Source: Euwallacea fornicatus (Eukaryota; Arthropoda; Insecta; Coleoptera; Curculionidae). From it: a DNA stretch of 64,000 nucleotides. Position 1 is the stretch's first letter. Each line of letters starts with the position of its first letter. Location: contig NC_089551.1 of assembly GCF_040115645.1 (NCBI RefSeq), positions 4,340,001 through 4,404,000 on the forward strand, given 5' to 3'. Both the position numbers and the translations under genes were made by a program. The notes under the pieces were generated by a model, which was given only the letters and a program-made list of their open reading frames with translations, searched no databases and had not been told where the DNA came from. Positions 22,801-36,559 of the stretch are shown in pieces.

Positions 22801-25800
22801 TCCTTTCCGGAATTTTGCACCTCCTCGTAGGTCCCTGAGTGCTCGATTGTCCGATTTCCCAGCAGATATATCTTTTTAACGTTTTTCAGGTACTGCAATT
22901 GGTGCGTGACTAATACAACGCATTTCTCTTTGAGATACCCCGTGATGCATTCATCGAACATTTGTCTGCCGACATGGGCGTCCACAGCAGACAAAGGATC
23001 GTCCAACAAGTATATGTCTGCGTCTTTGTAAATGGCCCTAGCAAGGTTGATGCGAGCCCTTTGACCACCGCTAAGAGACACTCCACGTTCACCTACGATG
23101 GTGCGGTCACCGTAAGGGAATAAAGTGAAATCCCTTTGAAGTTGAGAAACTCGCACCACTTCGTGGTACCGTCTGGCGTCAAATTTTTGGCCAAAAATTA
23201 TGTTGTGTCTAACGCTACCTACAAACAACCAAGGCTCTTGTGAAGCATAGGAAATCCTTCCAGTAACTGCAGCTATCCCAGACTCTGCTGTTAATTCTCC
23301 AAGAATACCGTGAAGGAGGGTGGTTTTGCCGCTTCCAACAGGGCCAATAACCACTGCAAGCTCCTTTGGACCCACCTCCACATCCAAATTATGCAAATTA
23401 TATTCGGACGATGATTTTACCCACTCGAATGATGCATTTTTCAAGTGTATTCTTACAGGAGGTTGAGAATTATTGTCTTTTAAACACACTTTGGATTGCA
23501 GCTGATTGAAGAAGGTGTTACTTGAGTCAAAATCCACCTCGGAGTAGCTGAGGAATGTTTGAATTCTTTTAACCGAGATGTTGGCTTCAGCGAAATTGGT
23601 GATTCCCATCGGGAAGAACATCGTTACCGAAATTTTCAGAATTCCGTAGAAAGATTGGAGGATGTAGACGTATTGGGCATTTAGGACATGTCCCGTTAAC
23701 ACGTAGACTAAGACGCAGAGATAAATGGCGGTGTTATTGAGGAATAAATTGAAAGACATCATGATCCCTCTGATGACTGAAATTTTCCTTATTTGGTCCA
23801 TCTCCCTTCTGAACATTAATGCAAATAAATAAATAAATCAGTTTCTAGAACACAAACACGCACCTGCGAGCCATCTCCACCAGTTTGGCAAAAGGTTTCT
23901 CCCAAGTGTACATTTTAATAACTTGAATGCCCGAAATGATCTCATTCATTAGGCGAATTCTTTCGTCGGTCTTTATGGCAGTAGCCAATCGGTATATGGA
24001 CGTTTTCTTGCCCATGTACACTATAAGAATCTTTGCTAAAAATAAGTCTCGAATATTGCGACGCCAACGCACTTTGATAAGGGATGAATGCTAGTAGAAG
24101 AACGACCCCGATCATCCCCGTGAATCCCACTTGAAAGTACATCAAGATGAGCACCACGATGGTTTCCAGGGGGGCCAACCATAAATAATGGGCGTGAATA
24201 GTGGCCAGCTCAAAGCGCCCCACATCGTTAGATATTAAGTTTACCATTTGGCCCACTGTGGTCTCCGCCAAGGAGCTTTTGGTCAGTTTCAGGACTTTGC
24301 GGTAGATTAAGGTAGATGTGGCCACACGAATTTTCATTCCTTAAATGATAGTTACAGACAATAACATAATTGTGCAATAACACTTTCATTCCAGAATTTT
24401 AGCATTACAGCAGATGCTCGATAACGTAAACACGCCATAATGAAAATATTGCGTTAATGTAATCACAAAATGCGTGAAGGGTGTCCGAAAATTAAGGATG
24501 AATTTTAAAATGTAATAAAACACAAATATTAGTGAAAATTGAAGATATGTTTTTACAAGCATATTAAGTAACATCTACCATTTAAGTGTGAAAAATTACA
24601 TCATTATACAGGGTGTTTCATAAACATGCCGACAAACTTTAGGAAGATGTAACACTCAAAAATAAATATTTATATCGAAAAGTTAGATTCCAAATCGCTT
24701 TGTTTCCAAGATAGATGGTGTCTGATCATTTTTTTTTAATATTTTAAAAACGGTTTGAGGTAAGGACTTGAAATTAGGAACACGCTATGGCCGGATAAAT
24801 GTGCATATTCTGGATAAGACAGAGTATTTCCACCTACATCAGTAGCGACCATGCGGCTATTCATTGGGATTTTTTAAATGAAAAAAACGTTACGATGGAG
24901 ATTTTTTTTAATACAACTATTTTTTTTTAACATTCCATCAATTCTTAATAAAAAAGAATTCTTAGCGTTTGGTTACTCAAGTAAACGTATTTAGGGGTTT
25001 AATTTTTTTTTTAATGTTTAAGATCAAAAATAATTTTCATCCCCCCCATTCCCAAGCTTACCGAACAACCGGCATAGGTTTCCGAGAGCAATGTTCTTTT
25101 ATTCTTTTGGCGAAATTAATTTAATTTTCTTGTAACAGTGGTAGAACAAATCAAAACAAAGATGTGTGAAGCATGTCGCATTCCATAATAATACTGTTAT
25201 TCCAAAATACGATTTGGCATAACGTGTCCCTAATTTCATTTCTTTATCCTAAAGAGTTTTTTAAATATTCAAAAAGTCCAAAAAAAGAAATTAAACACTC
25301 TATATCTTAGAAACGAAGCGATTTCGAACCTAAATTTACTCGATCTAAATATTCATTTTTATGAGCTCTGTATCTCCTAAAAGTGTATCGGAATGTTTAT
25401 GAAACGCCCTGTATTGAGAACGATTGTCATGATTTTGCCACTTCCGTTATACTATTATTCTGATTACTAAGCTGATAGCATTTCTCATCATGGAGCAGAT
25501 GACGTTTTCTGGACAAGAAGAGTGATCGGACAGTTTTTCTTTGAAGATAACAAGGGAGCTTCTACCACTGTGAACGGAGATCATTAAAGAAAAATGCTCT
25601 CTAACTGGTTTTCTCCAATTTTCATATATATGGGAAATGACGGTCTTTACTTTTAGCAAAATGATGCGACCTGTCACACATCTCGCTAAACGATCTTTCC
25701 GCTAAATGAAACATTTCCTCAAAAAGTCATATCTTTCCATGGTAACAAAGAATGGCCTATCAGATCACGCGATCTTGTGCCATGCGATTTCTTTTTGTGG

Positions 25801-28800
25801 GGATTTATTAAGTTAAAAGTTTATGTCAACAAACCACAAGAAAACCCCAATAAAAGGTCAAGATTGAAAGAGTCATTAACAGCATCCCGCCATATGTTTG
25901 TGAACGCAACATCACGAATTTCAATGCACACATTACTCAGTGCCGCGCGTGTTTGGGTAGTCGTATAGCAAATGTAATTTTCTATTCTCAAATGAGAAAT
26001 GTTTTTACTACAATTGTAAAAAAATTAATTAAATTTTCATTAAAACTTATCTTTTATCGCATCTTAAAATTCGTCCCTACTTTCCGGATATATTATACTA
26101 TAGGATCAACCGGAATAGACGATAATGTAAATAGTTCTTGGCGACACAAAAAATATTTAAAATTATGAATGAAAAGGCAAAAAATCCGCACTCATTCAAA
26201 AATTTGAATATTCCTGTTGATTATAACTGTTCAAAACCTGCTTGGTTCACTATCAATATATTATTAAAATGGTTTCACAAGTGCTTTGACCCTGAGATAT
26301 GATAATGAATTTATAATCACAACTGTTCTACATATTCATAATTTGTGGATGATTGAATTTGTAGGTAAAATATTTCTTAGAAAAACCGAAGTTTCCAACA
26401 AAAACGCTGTTACTATTAGATAACGCACCACGTCATCCTCCAGAGTAACAACTGAGGAGTAAAGATAAATCAATTTTTGTCACGTACAGGATGTCCCATA
26501 TTCGATTTACAACATGGCGATCTAGGAAACCGTAGGATATACAGAGCCGGTCAAATGGAGGCAAGGTTGTGTCTTTATGAGAGGAGTACTTTGACTTTTT
26601 AATTTTTTAAAAACTCCGATGACTTTCGGAGATATCTGAAAAGGACCGAAAATTGTAATTAAAAAAAAATTGTGCTTGATTTCTTAGTTTACCGTAAGTT
26701 ACCAGGTTTTGGTGGAGTAATCAGAAATACCTTCTATGTTGTTGCAAACATTCAGGGTAGTCTGCAAAATATTGCTGAACCGCAATGTCACTATTTCTAT
26801 TTTAAAAGCAGTAGATTTTCACCGTATCACGTTTTTCTTTGCTAGGAAATTTCATTTTCCGACAGCGACACATTAACTACTAATAAATGATTTTTCATTT
26901 ATGACAGATTTTTTAAAATAGACAAGTAGGCCGCGCCTGGAACACCAATCGCAACGCGTCTCTGCCTGTCATGTGATCAATATCTGACGTTTCTTGAGCT
27001 ATTAATTTTGACATAGGGGTTTTCAGTTTCTACTATGAAAGTAGAGTAAGTAGGATGTACTTGTGTAGCACGTCAAAATGTTGAGGTAATGTCTCTTCTG
27101 ACAATGGAGATTTTTGATCTAGATGTTATAAACTGGCAAGTGAAGTGAAGCAAGGCAGAAAAAGTTGACGATGGTATTGAAGAACTGAAACGTCGTATCT
27201 TCGAAAAACTATTTGCATGTTGTAGCACGGAAAAAAGTGCCTCAGGAAAGTGTTCTCTATTTTCATGTTTCACTGTAATTTAAAGCAGAAAAAATAACAA
27301 GAAAATAACAATTTTCGGGTTTTTCAGGACAACTTTCTATTTTATTTTTGGGAACCGAGACACGGCTAGGTTTAGGGATAGGGTAACGTTAACAAAAGTT
27401 TAAAATTTTTGTATTCTGAACACGATGCTGTCAAGAAAATTGAAGCAATCCATTTGAAATAAGCAAGTTATTGACATTTGAAATCATGCAACTTCGGAAG
27501 CATATTTCGGTGATGAGAGAATGAATTTCAAATTCAATTCGAATACGTCAAAACATAGCTTATTGAGTCCTCTTAGAGCTCCAAACAACCGATTCCGAAC
27601 TTCGCAGCGGTTAGGGCACAGCATAGATTTGCGTGATACCTTGCAGCTGTCAAAATTTTCAAATTTTCTCGAATAATTCGGAAACGATAAATTTTAAAGT
27701 AAGTTATCTTATCTAAACTGGCCTTAAAGTTTAACGAGAAATCCTAAAATGGCAATAAATGAGGGGTTCCATTTTAAAAAATCTACCTTGTTATTGCCAC
27801 ACTTTTATGGCGAACCCTCTACATTTGAAAATCATTTTAAAATACAGACCTTTTACACTTTTTAGACATACTAAAAAGTTTTTTACGTAACTTTTTCTTC
27901 GAAATGGCATAATTTCTGAGATATTTGACTTCCTCACACTAAGTAGCACCCTTGTATGTATTAAACATTTCATTAATAAATCGTTTATTATTTAAATCAC
28001 GTTCGTTAATATAAATATTTCGATAATGTGAACCACATTTGTTTTGATTAGTTGACATTATCGAGCGTCTGCTGTTACTTCAATTTCAGAGGGAATTATC
28101 GATTCAAGTCAGAAAGGTAAAAATAACCACGGTATTCACTATTGCTGCTATACAATACAAGAAACACGAAACACTACAAATAATTCATTTTTATCGTCGG
28201 TTTTGCGTTATACGTTGGAGTGCAAAATTAATCAGATACTTAAATTTTTATATATTTTTTGCAATGAAAAAAGTTTTGGATAATTTCATTGCAATTTCAT
28301 TTATGTTTTATTCGCCACGTTTTTCCTTGCTTCAACTTGTTTATATTACTTTTGCCTACCAGTGGTGATTCATAACTATGGATCAAAATTCTAAGGATTA
28401 TTCAGCGCAGCCGTAGAATATGTTTGAGTATAAGAACCCGTGTCCGGAAATATCCCAGTAAAGCGCTATAGCCTTATTATATCTCAAGACAGTTACTTAA
28501 AAAACTGTATTTTATATAGTTATATTATATAGTTATTTTATATATTTTCAAACCAGAAATTATTGAAAATGCCCTATTAACTATTTGACAGCAAATGAGA
28601 CTGGAATATGATGGTGCGTCTGCACACTTCTAATCAAGCTCGTCACTAGATCGTCAGTTCAGGCTACATTGTACCGGCAGAACTGGTCCAGCTCCGTGGC
28701 CACATGGATCACCCGATCTAGCACCTTTATATTTCTTTCTGTAGAGACATTGTAAAGTTTCTGGTTTATCAAACGCCAGGGGAAAAGTAAGACCTGATTG

Positions 28801-31182
28801 CACGAATTACTACGACATTTGAAATCGTTCAAAACGGTTATCAAAAATAGTTAGCCAAGTTCCCAGAAACCATGTTCGTTATTTACATAAGTGCATTAAA
28901 GTTTAAGGTCGACATTTTGAACAATTATTGTAATGTAAATGTATTAAAATGAAACGTACTAAAACTCGATAAAACAAATTTTTGCATATAACTGCCTTAA
29001 AGCATCATTAGGTCGTAACGCCTTGGGGAGACCTTTCCGGATATGGGTTCTAATACTCAAATGTATTCTATCATTTCATTGAATAAGCGCTAGAAGTTTG
29101 ATCGCATAGTTTTGAAACGCCCTGTATAATGCAAAAAAACTGAGAGTATCACATTTTTTTGACTATCAAGGCGAAATAAGCGTCTCAAATTAAGTATAAT
29201 TATTTCAAGGTCTTGTGTCATTTTCAGTTTCGCCAAGTTTGCTTCTAGTGAAAATACAATTTAGAGTTTCTTATTATTACAACAAAAAATTATAACACCT
29301 GAACAAATAGTGCAAACTGTTGCCTTGCAAGTCGATGGACGCAATATACGTTACATCGTAAATGTCTTAGTTCCTGGAAGTACTATACCAGATGTTTTAC
29401 ATCGATTCCGGAAAACTAGAGATTTCAGCAAAACGCCACGATAAGGTAGACCAAATACCACAAGTTTAATTGATAATTGTTTCGTCAAAATGCAGGTGGT
29501 ACCCCATCACACATTGTCAGCTGCAGCACTTATCCCACGATTAAATAAGATCCATAAAACATCGTTTCCAACTATATAGTTGGTAGGCACTTAAATGAAT
29601 CTGGAATAAAATCCAAAAGCCCTGCCAGAGGGCCTCTATTGACTGTAAGTTACCGACAAATGCGTTTACAGTGTGCTAGCGAACATCTTCATTGGAAAGT
29701 TGAAGAATGGGGTGCAACGCTCTTCACAGATGAATCAGAATTCAACAGATACTCGTCTGACTAGCGAAGTATAGTTGTGAGAAGGGCTGGTAAACCTTTA
29801 CCACAATGTTTTTTCTCCTCTAGAGATCCCTTTGGCAGTGGTGACATAATGGTGTGGGCACGCATTTCCTTAGAAGCACATACAGAATTTGTGACAATTT
29901 GTGGTGATAATTTAAATGATGAACGAAACATTACACAATATTTGCTTGAACATATGGTGCCATGTACGCCACTTATCGATGAAAATGTATGTATAACGCA
30001 CGATAATGCTCCTTGTACAGAGTGCGAGAACGACTCGAAACCATTTCGACAGTTGGTATTCCTTTATTACCATGGCCCCCGGGTAATTAAGACTTGGATC
30101 CTATAGAACATGCATGGGATAGTCTGGGGGGTTGTATTTGTCGGAATAATGCTGATTTTCAACCCATAAACGACTTGAAAGAAGTACTGCATGACAGATG
30201 GGAGCAAGTCCCTCAGGAAGAATTTACCGCGTTGATCCGTATAATGCCCAATTGCATGGACGCCCTGAGTAGAAGTTGCGGAAGTAATACAAGTTGCTAA
30301 ACGTGTTGTCCATTTAGAAAATTTTTACTTGAAAAAATGTCTTTTTGTTTGTTATCAGATTAGTAGACTTTTTTAGTTTTTTCGTAATGTGGTTTCTTTT
30401 TTTCGGCTTTCAATTTTTTTCCTATTATGTGAAAAATTTTAACCCCTTAACTATCCTGAACTAACACTGTAGATGTTTTTTAATGCTTATTTTCTAGAAA
30501 ACCATAAGTATCCGGTTAATTTTGCAGTGTAGAGACGTACTCAGAGAACACTCAATATAAGCGAACTTTGTAAAGATACTGTTGCTGAGACTCACCTAAA
30601 TGAAAATTATGCAGAACGAAGGTGTGCTGAAAAGCTGCAGAGAAAAACGTGCAAACTATTATTAACCAGGCATAACAGTAGGCTTCCGTTTTGGTAGTCG
30701 CTGAGCCTGATTCGTAGTAGCTGAGCAATTTTGCCAAAAACAAGGGCATTGTGAGCCTGGAACCCTACCGATATACTACTCCTCGAAAATCACTTAAAAC
30801 TCACCTGACGAAAACTTCTAGGAAAAGAAACCAGATCCCCATGAAAAACACTTGTTTGCCGAACACCCCAATCAGCGCCTTCCATAAAGAGGGAGTACTC
30901 TGTTTTTTCTCAGCTTGCTTCTGCCATTGGCGCTCTAACTTATCACCCAAATACTTTGATTCGTGAGCTGTAAGGGCTGGAAATAAGTCTTCTTTCTGCA
31001 AATCCGTATTCCACCCCTTTAAAAATAAAGGGAACGTCCATCTAGAAATTCCCCTTCAATTCAACATTAACTTACACAATTAACACTCACGTGAAGAAGA
31101 ATTTTGACAAGAAATTAGCTTCAGCATAGGGGTGTAACTTCTCTTTAATGTCTGGGGCATCAGAAACCTTTGAATTCTCCAT
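19868..31182 (-). CDS. ABCC4: ABCC4/MRP4-like multidrug resistance transporter, minus-strand paralog
   Basis: Full ABC exporter of subfamily C without the extra N-terminal TMD0, in the group of human ABCC4 and fly lethal(2)03659; such proteins export organic anions. Exons on the minus strand: 31091-31182, 30805-31041, 30596-30756, 24073-24339, 23864-24020, 22653-23808, 22350-22516, 21798-22291, 21521-21751, 20954-21465, 20466-20903, 19868-19927. They total 3972 nt (1323 residues plus stop). NBD1 has Walker A GPVGSGKTT (about 460), LSGGQRARINLARA (about 550) and Walker B LLDDPLSAVD, with Asp where the catalytic Glu would be, as usual in ABCC. NBD2 has GRTGAGKSS (about 1089), FSVGQRQ, ILVLDEATANVD and TIAHRLH. 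An acidic linker (DEEEDQEEAE) follows NBD1. The start is ATG at 31182. The small last exon (ending NGSGAD) is the least certain part. Confidence 0.93.
24607..25413. mobile_element. nonautonomous element with about 110 bp inverted repeats
   Basis: The left end TACAGGGTGTTTCATAAACA and the complement of the right end (TACAGGGCGTTTCATAAACA) match. The similarity continues through ATAAATATTTA and the AAATCGCTT block. I see no transposase inside. A related element with the same ends and similar size is at 55810-56724 in an RSPH3 intron. Confidence 0.75.
25680..25970 (+). pseudogene. mariner-superfamily transposase fragment
   Basis: A plus-strand segment reads HGNKEWPIRSRDLVPCDFFLWGFIKLKVYVNKP, given here only as the recognisable motifs WPIRSRDLVPCDFFLWGF and KLKVYVNKP. 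This is the block around the third catalytic Asp. The usual SPDL is RDL. No other transposase parts are intact. It is a dead remnant inside the large ABCC4 intron. Confidence 0.65.
25971..28639. other. AT-rich intronic DNA without recognised features
   Basis: A possible element end (TACAGGATGTCCCAT near 26487) was seen, but no matching partner was traced. The rest of this stretch of the ABCC4 intron shows no exon-like sequence or transposase that I can support. Confidence 0.35.
28640..28920 (+). pseudogene. mariner-superfamily transposase C-terminal remnant
   Basis: The plus strand reads GPAPWPHGSPDLAPLYFFL, then after a stop RHCKVSGLSNARGK, and near 28905 GRHFEQLL followed by a stop. These are the third-Asp block and the family-typical C-terminal ending. 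The stop inside the block shows it is dead. An end-like GAAACGCCCTGTA occurs near 29114. Confidence 0.65.
29280..30300 (+). pseudogene. decayed Tc1-type transposase
   Basis: Several frames of the plus strand carry pieces of a Tc1 transposase. One open frame (29777-30106) includes MVWARISLEAHTEFV, MVPCTPLIDENVCITHDNAP with the second catalytic Asp. A second (30094-30297) begins MDPIEHAWDSLGGCI, which holds the third catalytic acidic residue, and continues WEQVPQEEFTALIRIMPNCM. The N-terminal part shows many stops. It lies in the minus-strand ABCC4 intron in the opposite orientation to the gene. Confidence 0.75.
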
Positions 31183-32003
31183 TACATCAAAATAAATAAC
31201 CCTGACTTGATCCGGCCGGAATTTTGCCCGGATCAAATTTTCACATTGCATTCAAAGCACTGAGCTCGCACTTGTACAAGTACAATTACTATTTGATACA
31301 GACATTTGTGATTTTAAAACCGCTTTCAAATAAAAAGATAAGTCAAGTCATTGTATTTTTTCCTCCTTGATGCATGAGAAGCTCAGTTACTGGGCTTCAA
31401 ATGAAATTACTTAATCTATAAATACACACTTGAAGACTGATTCAAGTCCTTATTTAATTACCAACGAGTAATGCTATAGTTGTTCAAGGATGTAAATCGA
31501 TATAGTTAGAGGTTTTTTGTGCAGGGTGTCTCTGAACATAGTGCCATAAATTCACCCAAGCATTCTAGGTCTCAAAATATGACGAACATTTCATATGAAC
31601 ATAAAAGACCAAGTCCCACATAAATTCGTTAAAATTTGAAGGAAACATTTTTCATGAAAATGCCGCGACATCAAATATTCTATTCAATTGTGCGTTTTCT
31701 GACATAACAGACATGTATACAGGGTTGCCCATATACTTCTATATTGTTGGGCTTATTTAAACTCATCCCGTATTTCAGATTAACGCCATAAAGAAAAGTT
31801 CATGGGAATGAGGTCAGACGATCTAACAGGCAACTCCAATTGCCATATTGCGCAACATTTCAATCACTGTTAAATTTAGACATGAATACGTTAGATGAAA
31901 TATGTTGAAACTTTCTCTCGGAACTAAAAAACGCCACAATATATATGAGGTTTAAAAAAAAATGAAAACGTATATTTATGTACAACATGGGTACCTCTGT
32001 ATA

Positions 32004-32621
32004 TACAGGGTGTTCTAAATCCGATGTGCTATCATCACTATTATTAAACGGTATGAGTTACAGGGTCGATTAAATTAGAAAAAATGTACCAAATTTCATA
32101 CTCTTCTAAGAACTGTAAACAATGTTGTCAAATGATCTTTAGTTTGTGAGTTATTATGAAATTTTTCACTGATTGCTAAGCCTACTAAACAAAAATAAAT
32201 TTAAAGCATTTTTATTTAAAACTTCAGGATCGTCCTAGCTTATTGAGATAAAAATACAAAATTATTTTTTTTTAATTAAAACATAAAAAAATTCTATCTT
32301 GTGATACATCACTGTAAAGGGGTTACTAACAACATTTAAAATTTTGAAATTTGCCGGTTTGTAGACATAAAAAAACTATGAAGTTTTCATATCAAACGTT
32401 TTGATGAAAAACCTTTAGTTTTCGATATATTTAGAAAATAAAATTTAACCGAATTTTAGTTTTTTCATAATAACTCACAAACTAAAAATCATTTGGCAAC
32501 ATTGTTTACAGTTCTTGGAAAAGTATGAAATTTGGTACATTTTTTCTAATTTAACCAACTCTGTAACTCTTACGGTTTAAGAAATAGCAATGACAGCACA
32601 TCTGATTTGGAACACCCTGTA
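32004..32621. mobile_element. nonautonomous element with about 165 bp inverted repeats
   Basis: The left arm starts TACAGGGTGTTCTAAATC. The complement of the right arm starts TACAGGGTGTTCCAAATC. The two match for about 165 bp, including AAAAATGTACCAAATTTCAT and TTTGTGAGTTATTATGAAA. The loop has no coding capacity that I can see. A TA dinucleotide repeat follows directly. Confidence 0.8.
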
Positions 32622-32644
32622 TATATATATATATATATATATAT
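32620..32644. repeat. TA dinucleotide repeat
   Basis: About twelve TA units directly abut the right end of the preceding element. This fits growth of the TA target-site duplication into a microsatellite, although a pre-existing TA run chosen as target is equally possible. Confidence 0.8.
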
Positions 32645-35125
32645 GTTACGTTACAAAACATATCTAACGTGTTCCAGTATTCTTATGAAAAATATTTCCT
32701 TAAATTTTTAACGACTTTATGCGGGATTTTTGGTCTTCTACAAGACGCTTCGTTTTCAATACACAGCGTGTGAAGGCTGGTTCCTGAAGATGGATTTTTA
32801 TTAATATTTTCGAAACGTTTCGACATAAATTAATGAAATTTTGTTCTTTATTATAACATTTCACAACATTCATAACAGAAATTGCCCTATTTTCTAGATG
32901 CGAGTAGTACGGGGATAGTGCTTTGAAAGTACCTAAACTTTTTGTAGTTAACTTTAGGGGCGATTATATGTATGTGAAAAATATGAAGGTTATAACTTAC
33001 AAATGGGTACTTTTGTTGAAAGTCGAAATGTCTAAAAGTTTTCGGGAAAATTGATATTAAACAAATTGGTGGAACTTTGATTTATTGAATAAAAATGAGA
33101 TTTAAAACCCTTTTTCGTGCATTTTCTTTAACAATAATTGTAATTAAACACTGTTCCGGAAACAAAAAAAAACCACCATATTTTATTAATAAATGTTGTC
33201 ATATGTCAAAGATATTTTTTTGTTTGATTTCAAGGTCAACGGAGTTTTCGCAGGGAGATCGCGGAAACGTGAAAAGTAGACACCAACAACTTCAGGTGGT
33301 CATTGGGCTCTTCGGTAAAGTAATTATTTTGGGTTTCCCTACGTAAAGTGAGAGTATATTCTCTCTCCCTCTCACTCTTTATAGCAAAGGCACCAAAAAT
33401 TAATCCCAATCTCGGATTCTGGCAAGTTACGTAATATAAACATAAAAAAGTCCATTAAAATGGTGCATCTTTTAGCGGGTCAGTGGTTCTTGGACCCATT
33501 TTTCCCGAACCCCTAGTCAAATCAATTCAATTCTGATTTTTGCCATTTCTTGGTTTTTTAGGTTCCTCTATGTCTCTATATGAATGCCAGGTTTTGCTCA
33601 ATGTCTCGAGACGCACTTATTCTACAGATTTTAAGTGCGAAGGTAAACAGATAAGTATTTACATCATCCAGGTATTCTGCCTATAGCAGCCATGTTCACA
33701 TTATTATACTAGGTACATTCTACTTTGTACAAACAAACTAAATGCTTCATCACCGTGCTACAAATATTTATAATTAATGAAATATCTGGACTTGATATCT
33801 GATTCTGCGAGTAAGCTGAAGTGAACACCCAGAACCTTCCTGCTTGCTGCTGGCGTTGATGGGTCGTTTCTAAGAGATTCTGGCGCATTACGAGTAAAAG
33901 GTAGTAAAAAGTCGTTAGTACTCTATTATTTTTGATACTGTTAATACCCATTATTTCTGCTGACTGATCAGTTTTCATGAAGCAAAGCATTCATTCGAAA
34001 TATTGCACAATACCGCGGGAATTTACGTTTTAGTGGGTTTCTCCACTAATCGGTGCACGCTTACTGCCACACCTACTAAATGGTACAATACCCCAGACCA
34101 TGTATATAAATAAAGACATAAACGAGCCAAGTTTTGATTTTGTTAAGCCCGTGAAAAGTAAGTATTCAACGAAACTTTAATATTGAATTAGGCCTTCTGT
34201 GTCTTTGGAATTTCGATGCCTTCCCCATCACAGAAACCCCAATTGTCGTAAGCCTGAGATCAGAGGCTTATGGACCCCGAATGAAACGTGACTAGAAATT
34301 CTAAAATGTTCAATAAATTAAGCTTCATCTTAGAGAATTTTTATTTATGACTTGATGAAGCGTGTTTTTCGCAGAGGCGTGCCTGCAGGGCATAGATATC
34401 TCCAACTGCTCCATTAAAAAATCAAAAATTGTCAAAAAGTTTGAGCTTCCACGCTTCCTCATGTTCATTTATATATAATTTGGAGTGTCGCCTATCGCGA
34501 CGAAAATACCAAGTTTTCATGGACATGATAAGTATGTATCATCGCCTCGCTCTTTATGAATACGCGTGGCAACGTTAAACGCAGATTTGTCGTTATGCCA
34601 AATCATTCATTGTCGGCGAATCTTCATTCTCATTTAGTTCCTGCTTGTGGTGTTATGTGTAGTTTGGCAAGTTTAGTGTGCACTGTTAATGTAGGATAAA
34701 ATCGTCACAACAATCTTAATGGTACGATCATTTCAGTTATTCTGTGAAGGCTTCATTACGCAACAGTGACGTCGTTCGTTTTAAATAAACCAACACATGC
34801 GATTTTACCTTGAAACGTTTTCGCGATACTTTCTCTGATTTGTCTAATGTTAACCCATAAGAAACCTCAAAACCTTTCACCGTTTATCACATATCAGATT
34901 ACGTCAATATTATATGCAGGAAAAAACTCATGTAAGTGCTTAAATATCAGAAGCACGTCTGAGATAATTTGGTCTGTTAATCTTTTACCAGTGAGAGGAT
35001 TAATGGTAAATAGCGAATGGTTTAATCAACGTCCTTCGTTTACAGTTCATCGTCTACTGGAAGATTTTTTTTAACGATCGCTTATTAAAAGGTTTCTGTT
35101 ATCTCAACATTTGATTTATCTGATA

Positions 35126-36559
35126 TACAGAGTGATAAGTGACCTGATTATCCCACTATTATTGTAAATTACATGTACCTATGGTTTGAAATTTAGAAAC
35201 ATTTCCTAACAACAACCAAAAAATATATAAGAAGTTGAACATGTCTCGTATAAAACTTGTTCCCTTTCGATCTACAGGGGGTTAAAACAATTTTTTTGGT
35301 AATTTATCGATAAAATTTTCATTTTGCCGGTTTTTAATATGAAATTTTGCACGAACGGATTTTCGGGTACAACAATTATATCTAAAATGTATGCTTTTAA
35401 CCACCATATAAACGTCTCCAATTGCGTTGTACGCGTATTTGTAAAAACGAACGTAACTTTTTAAGTAAACCTCGTAGCTTAAATTTTTGTATGAATTTGG
35501 ACAGACTAGACTCTTTTGCAAAGAAAAGGTGTATTAAAAGAAAGTGCGTATCTCTTCTGGTTCTTAAGATCTTTGGAAGTATTCTTTCCGGCGCATATGG
35601 TAAGTGCGCTGAAAACAAGTTATTAAGCTGGGTCGCTTTTAAAATGTTATGGAAAAAATGTGTTTTTGTGATATGTAAACAACTCGTCATAAAAGTATTA
35701 TTTGTGAATTTGTTTTTTAATTTTTTTAAAATTTTTTTCATTTAATTAATTTATTAAATATAAATATATAAAATTGCGTTATTAAAGGGGCCAACAAAAC
35801 TAGAAATAAAAACGCAACTTTTTCAGAGCAAGACAAAATTTTGGCATAGCACTTAGAATATGTAGGTAGCCAACATATTTAAAATTTACTTTAGCGTGAT
35901 TGTATTATTCTTTTTACTATTTAAGCATTAAAGTCAAGTTAGGTAAGTTTCCATTTAATTTAAATTAATTAAATAAAAAAATGATAAAAAAATAAAAAAA
36001 AACAAATTCACAAATTATATTTCTATAATGACTATTTCACGTATCACAAAAATACATTTTTTTCTATAGCATTTTAAAAACAGTACCACTTTTATAACTT
36101 ACTGTCGGCGCATTCATGGCATATCCGTCGAAAAGAATACTTGCAAATATCTCGAGAACCGTTAGAGTTACGCACTTTTCTTAAGTATGCCTTATCTTTT
36201 AAAAGACTCTAGTCTTTTCAAATGTATACAAAAAGTTAACCTACGAAACTTACTTGAAAAGTTATGTTAGTTTTTCCAGACACGCGTACGACGCAGGTAG
36301 CGCCACTGATAAGTTAATTAAAAATCGACGTTTAATATAGATTTTTTGTATCCAAAAGCCACCCTTACACAAAATTTCATTTTAAAAATTGCAAAATGTA
36401 AAATTTATCAAATAGTTACAAAAATGTGTTTTTGTTCTGACACCCTGTAGATCGCAAATGAACAAGACTCATATAAAACGTGTTCGGCTTAAGAGCATTA
36501 TGTTGCAACGCTGTTTCACCCTATAACAATTTGTACCAATGTTCCTGGGATACCCTGTA
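35126..36559. mobile_element. large foldback element with arms of 450 bp or more
   Basis: The segment 35272-35740 and the reverse complement of 36010-36450 match along nearly all their length. Shared blocks include TTTTGTGATA, GTACGCGT, AAAAGTGCGTA, GTATTCTTTYCG and AATTTGTGAATTTG. Similarity continues outward (CGATCTACAGG, then ACATGTCTCGTATAAAACTTG on the left against a diverged version on the right). The outer ends are probably TACAGAGTG and TACAGGGTA. The loop is about 270 bp. The open frames on both strands within the left arm (35397-35745) have no recognisable domain. Confidence 0.7.

Larger units (their letters stand above)
24340..30595 (-). other. 6.3 kb transposon-filled intron of the minus-strand ABCC4 gene
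   Basis: This intron splits one Gly codon between exons 3 and 4. The equivalent intron in the plus-strand paralog (39443-39507) is 65 bp. The expansion holds a nonautonomous element (24607-25413), transposase pieces at 25680-25970 and 28640-28920, and a decayed Tc1 transposase (29280-30300), plus unrecognised AT-rich DNA. Confidence 0.8.

Noticed and set aside
31800..35100. A possible independent gene between the two transporters
   Set aside because: I looked for exons with family resemblance on both strands and found only short AT-rich frames and repeat arms.
35397..35745. Overlapping open frames on both strands (107 and 114 codons)
   Set aside because: They lie in one arm of a foldback element. 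No domain was recognised and no splice or start context supports a gene.
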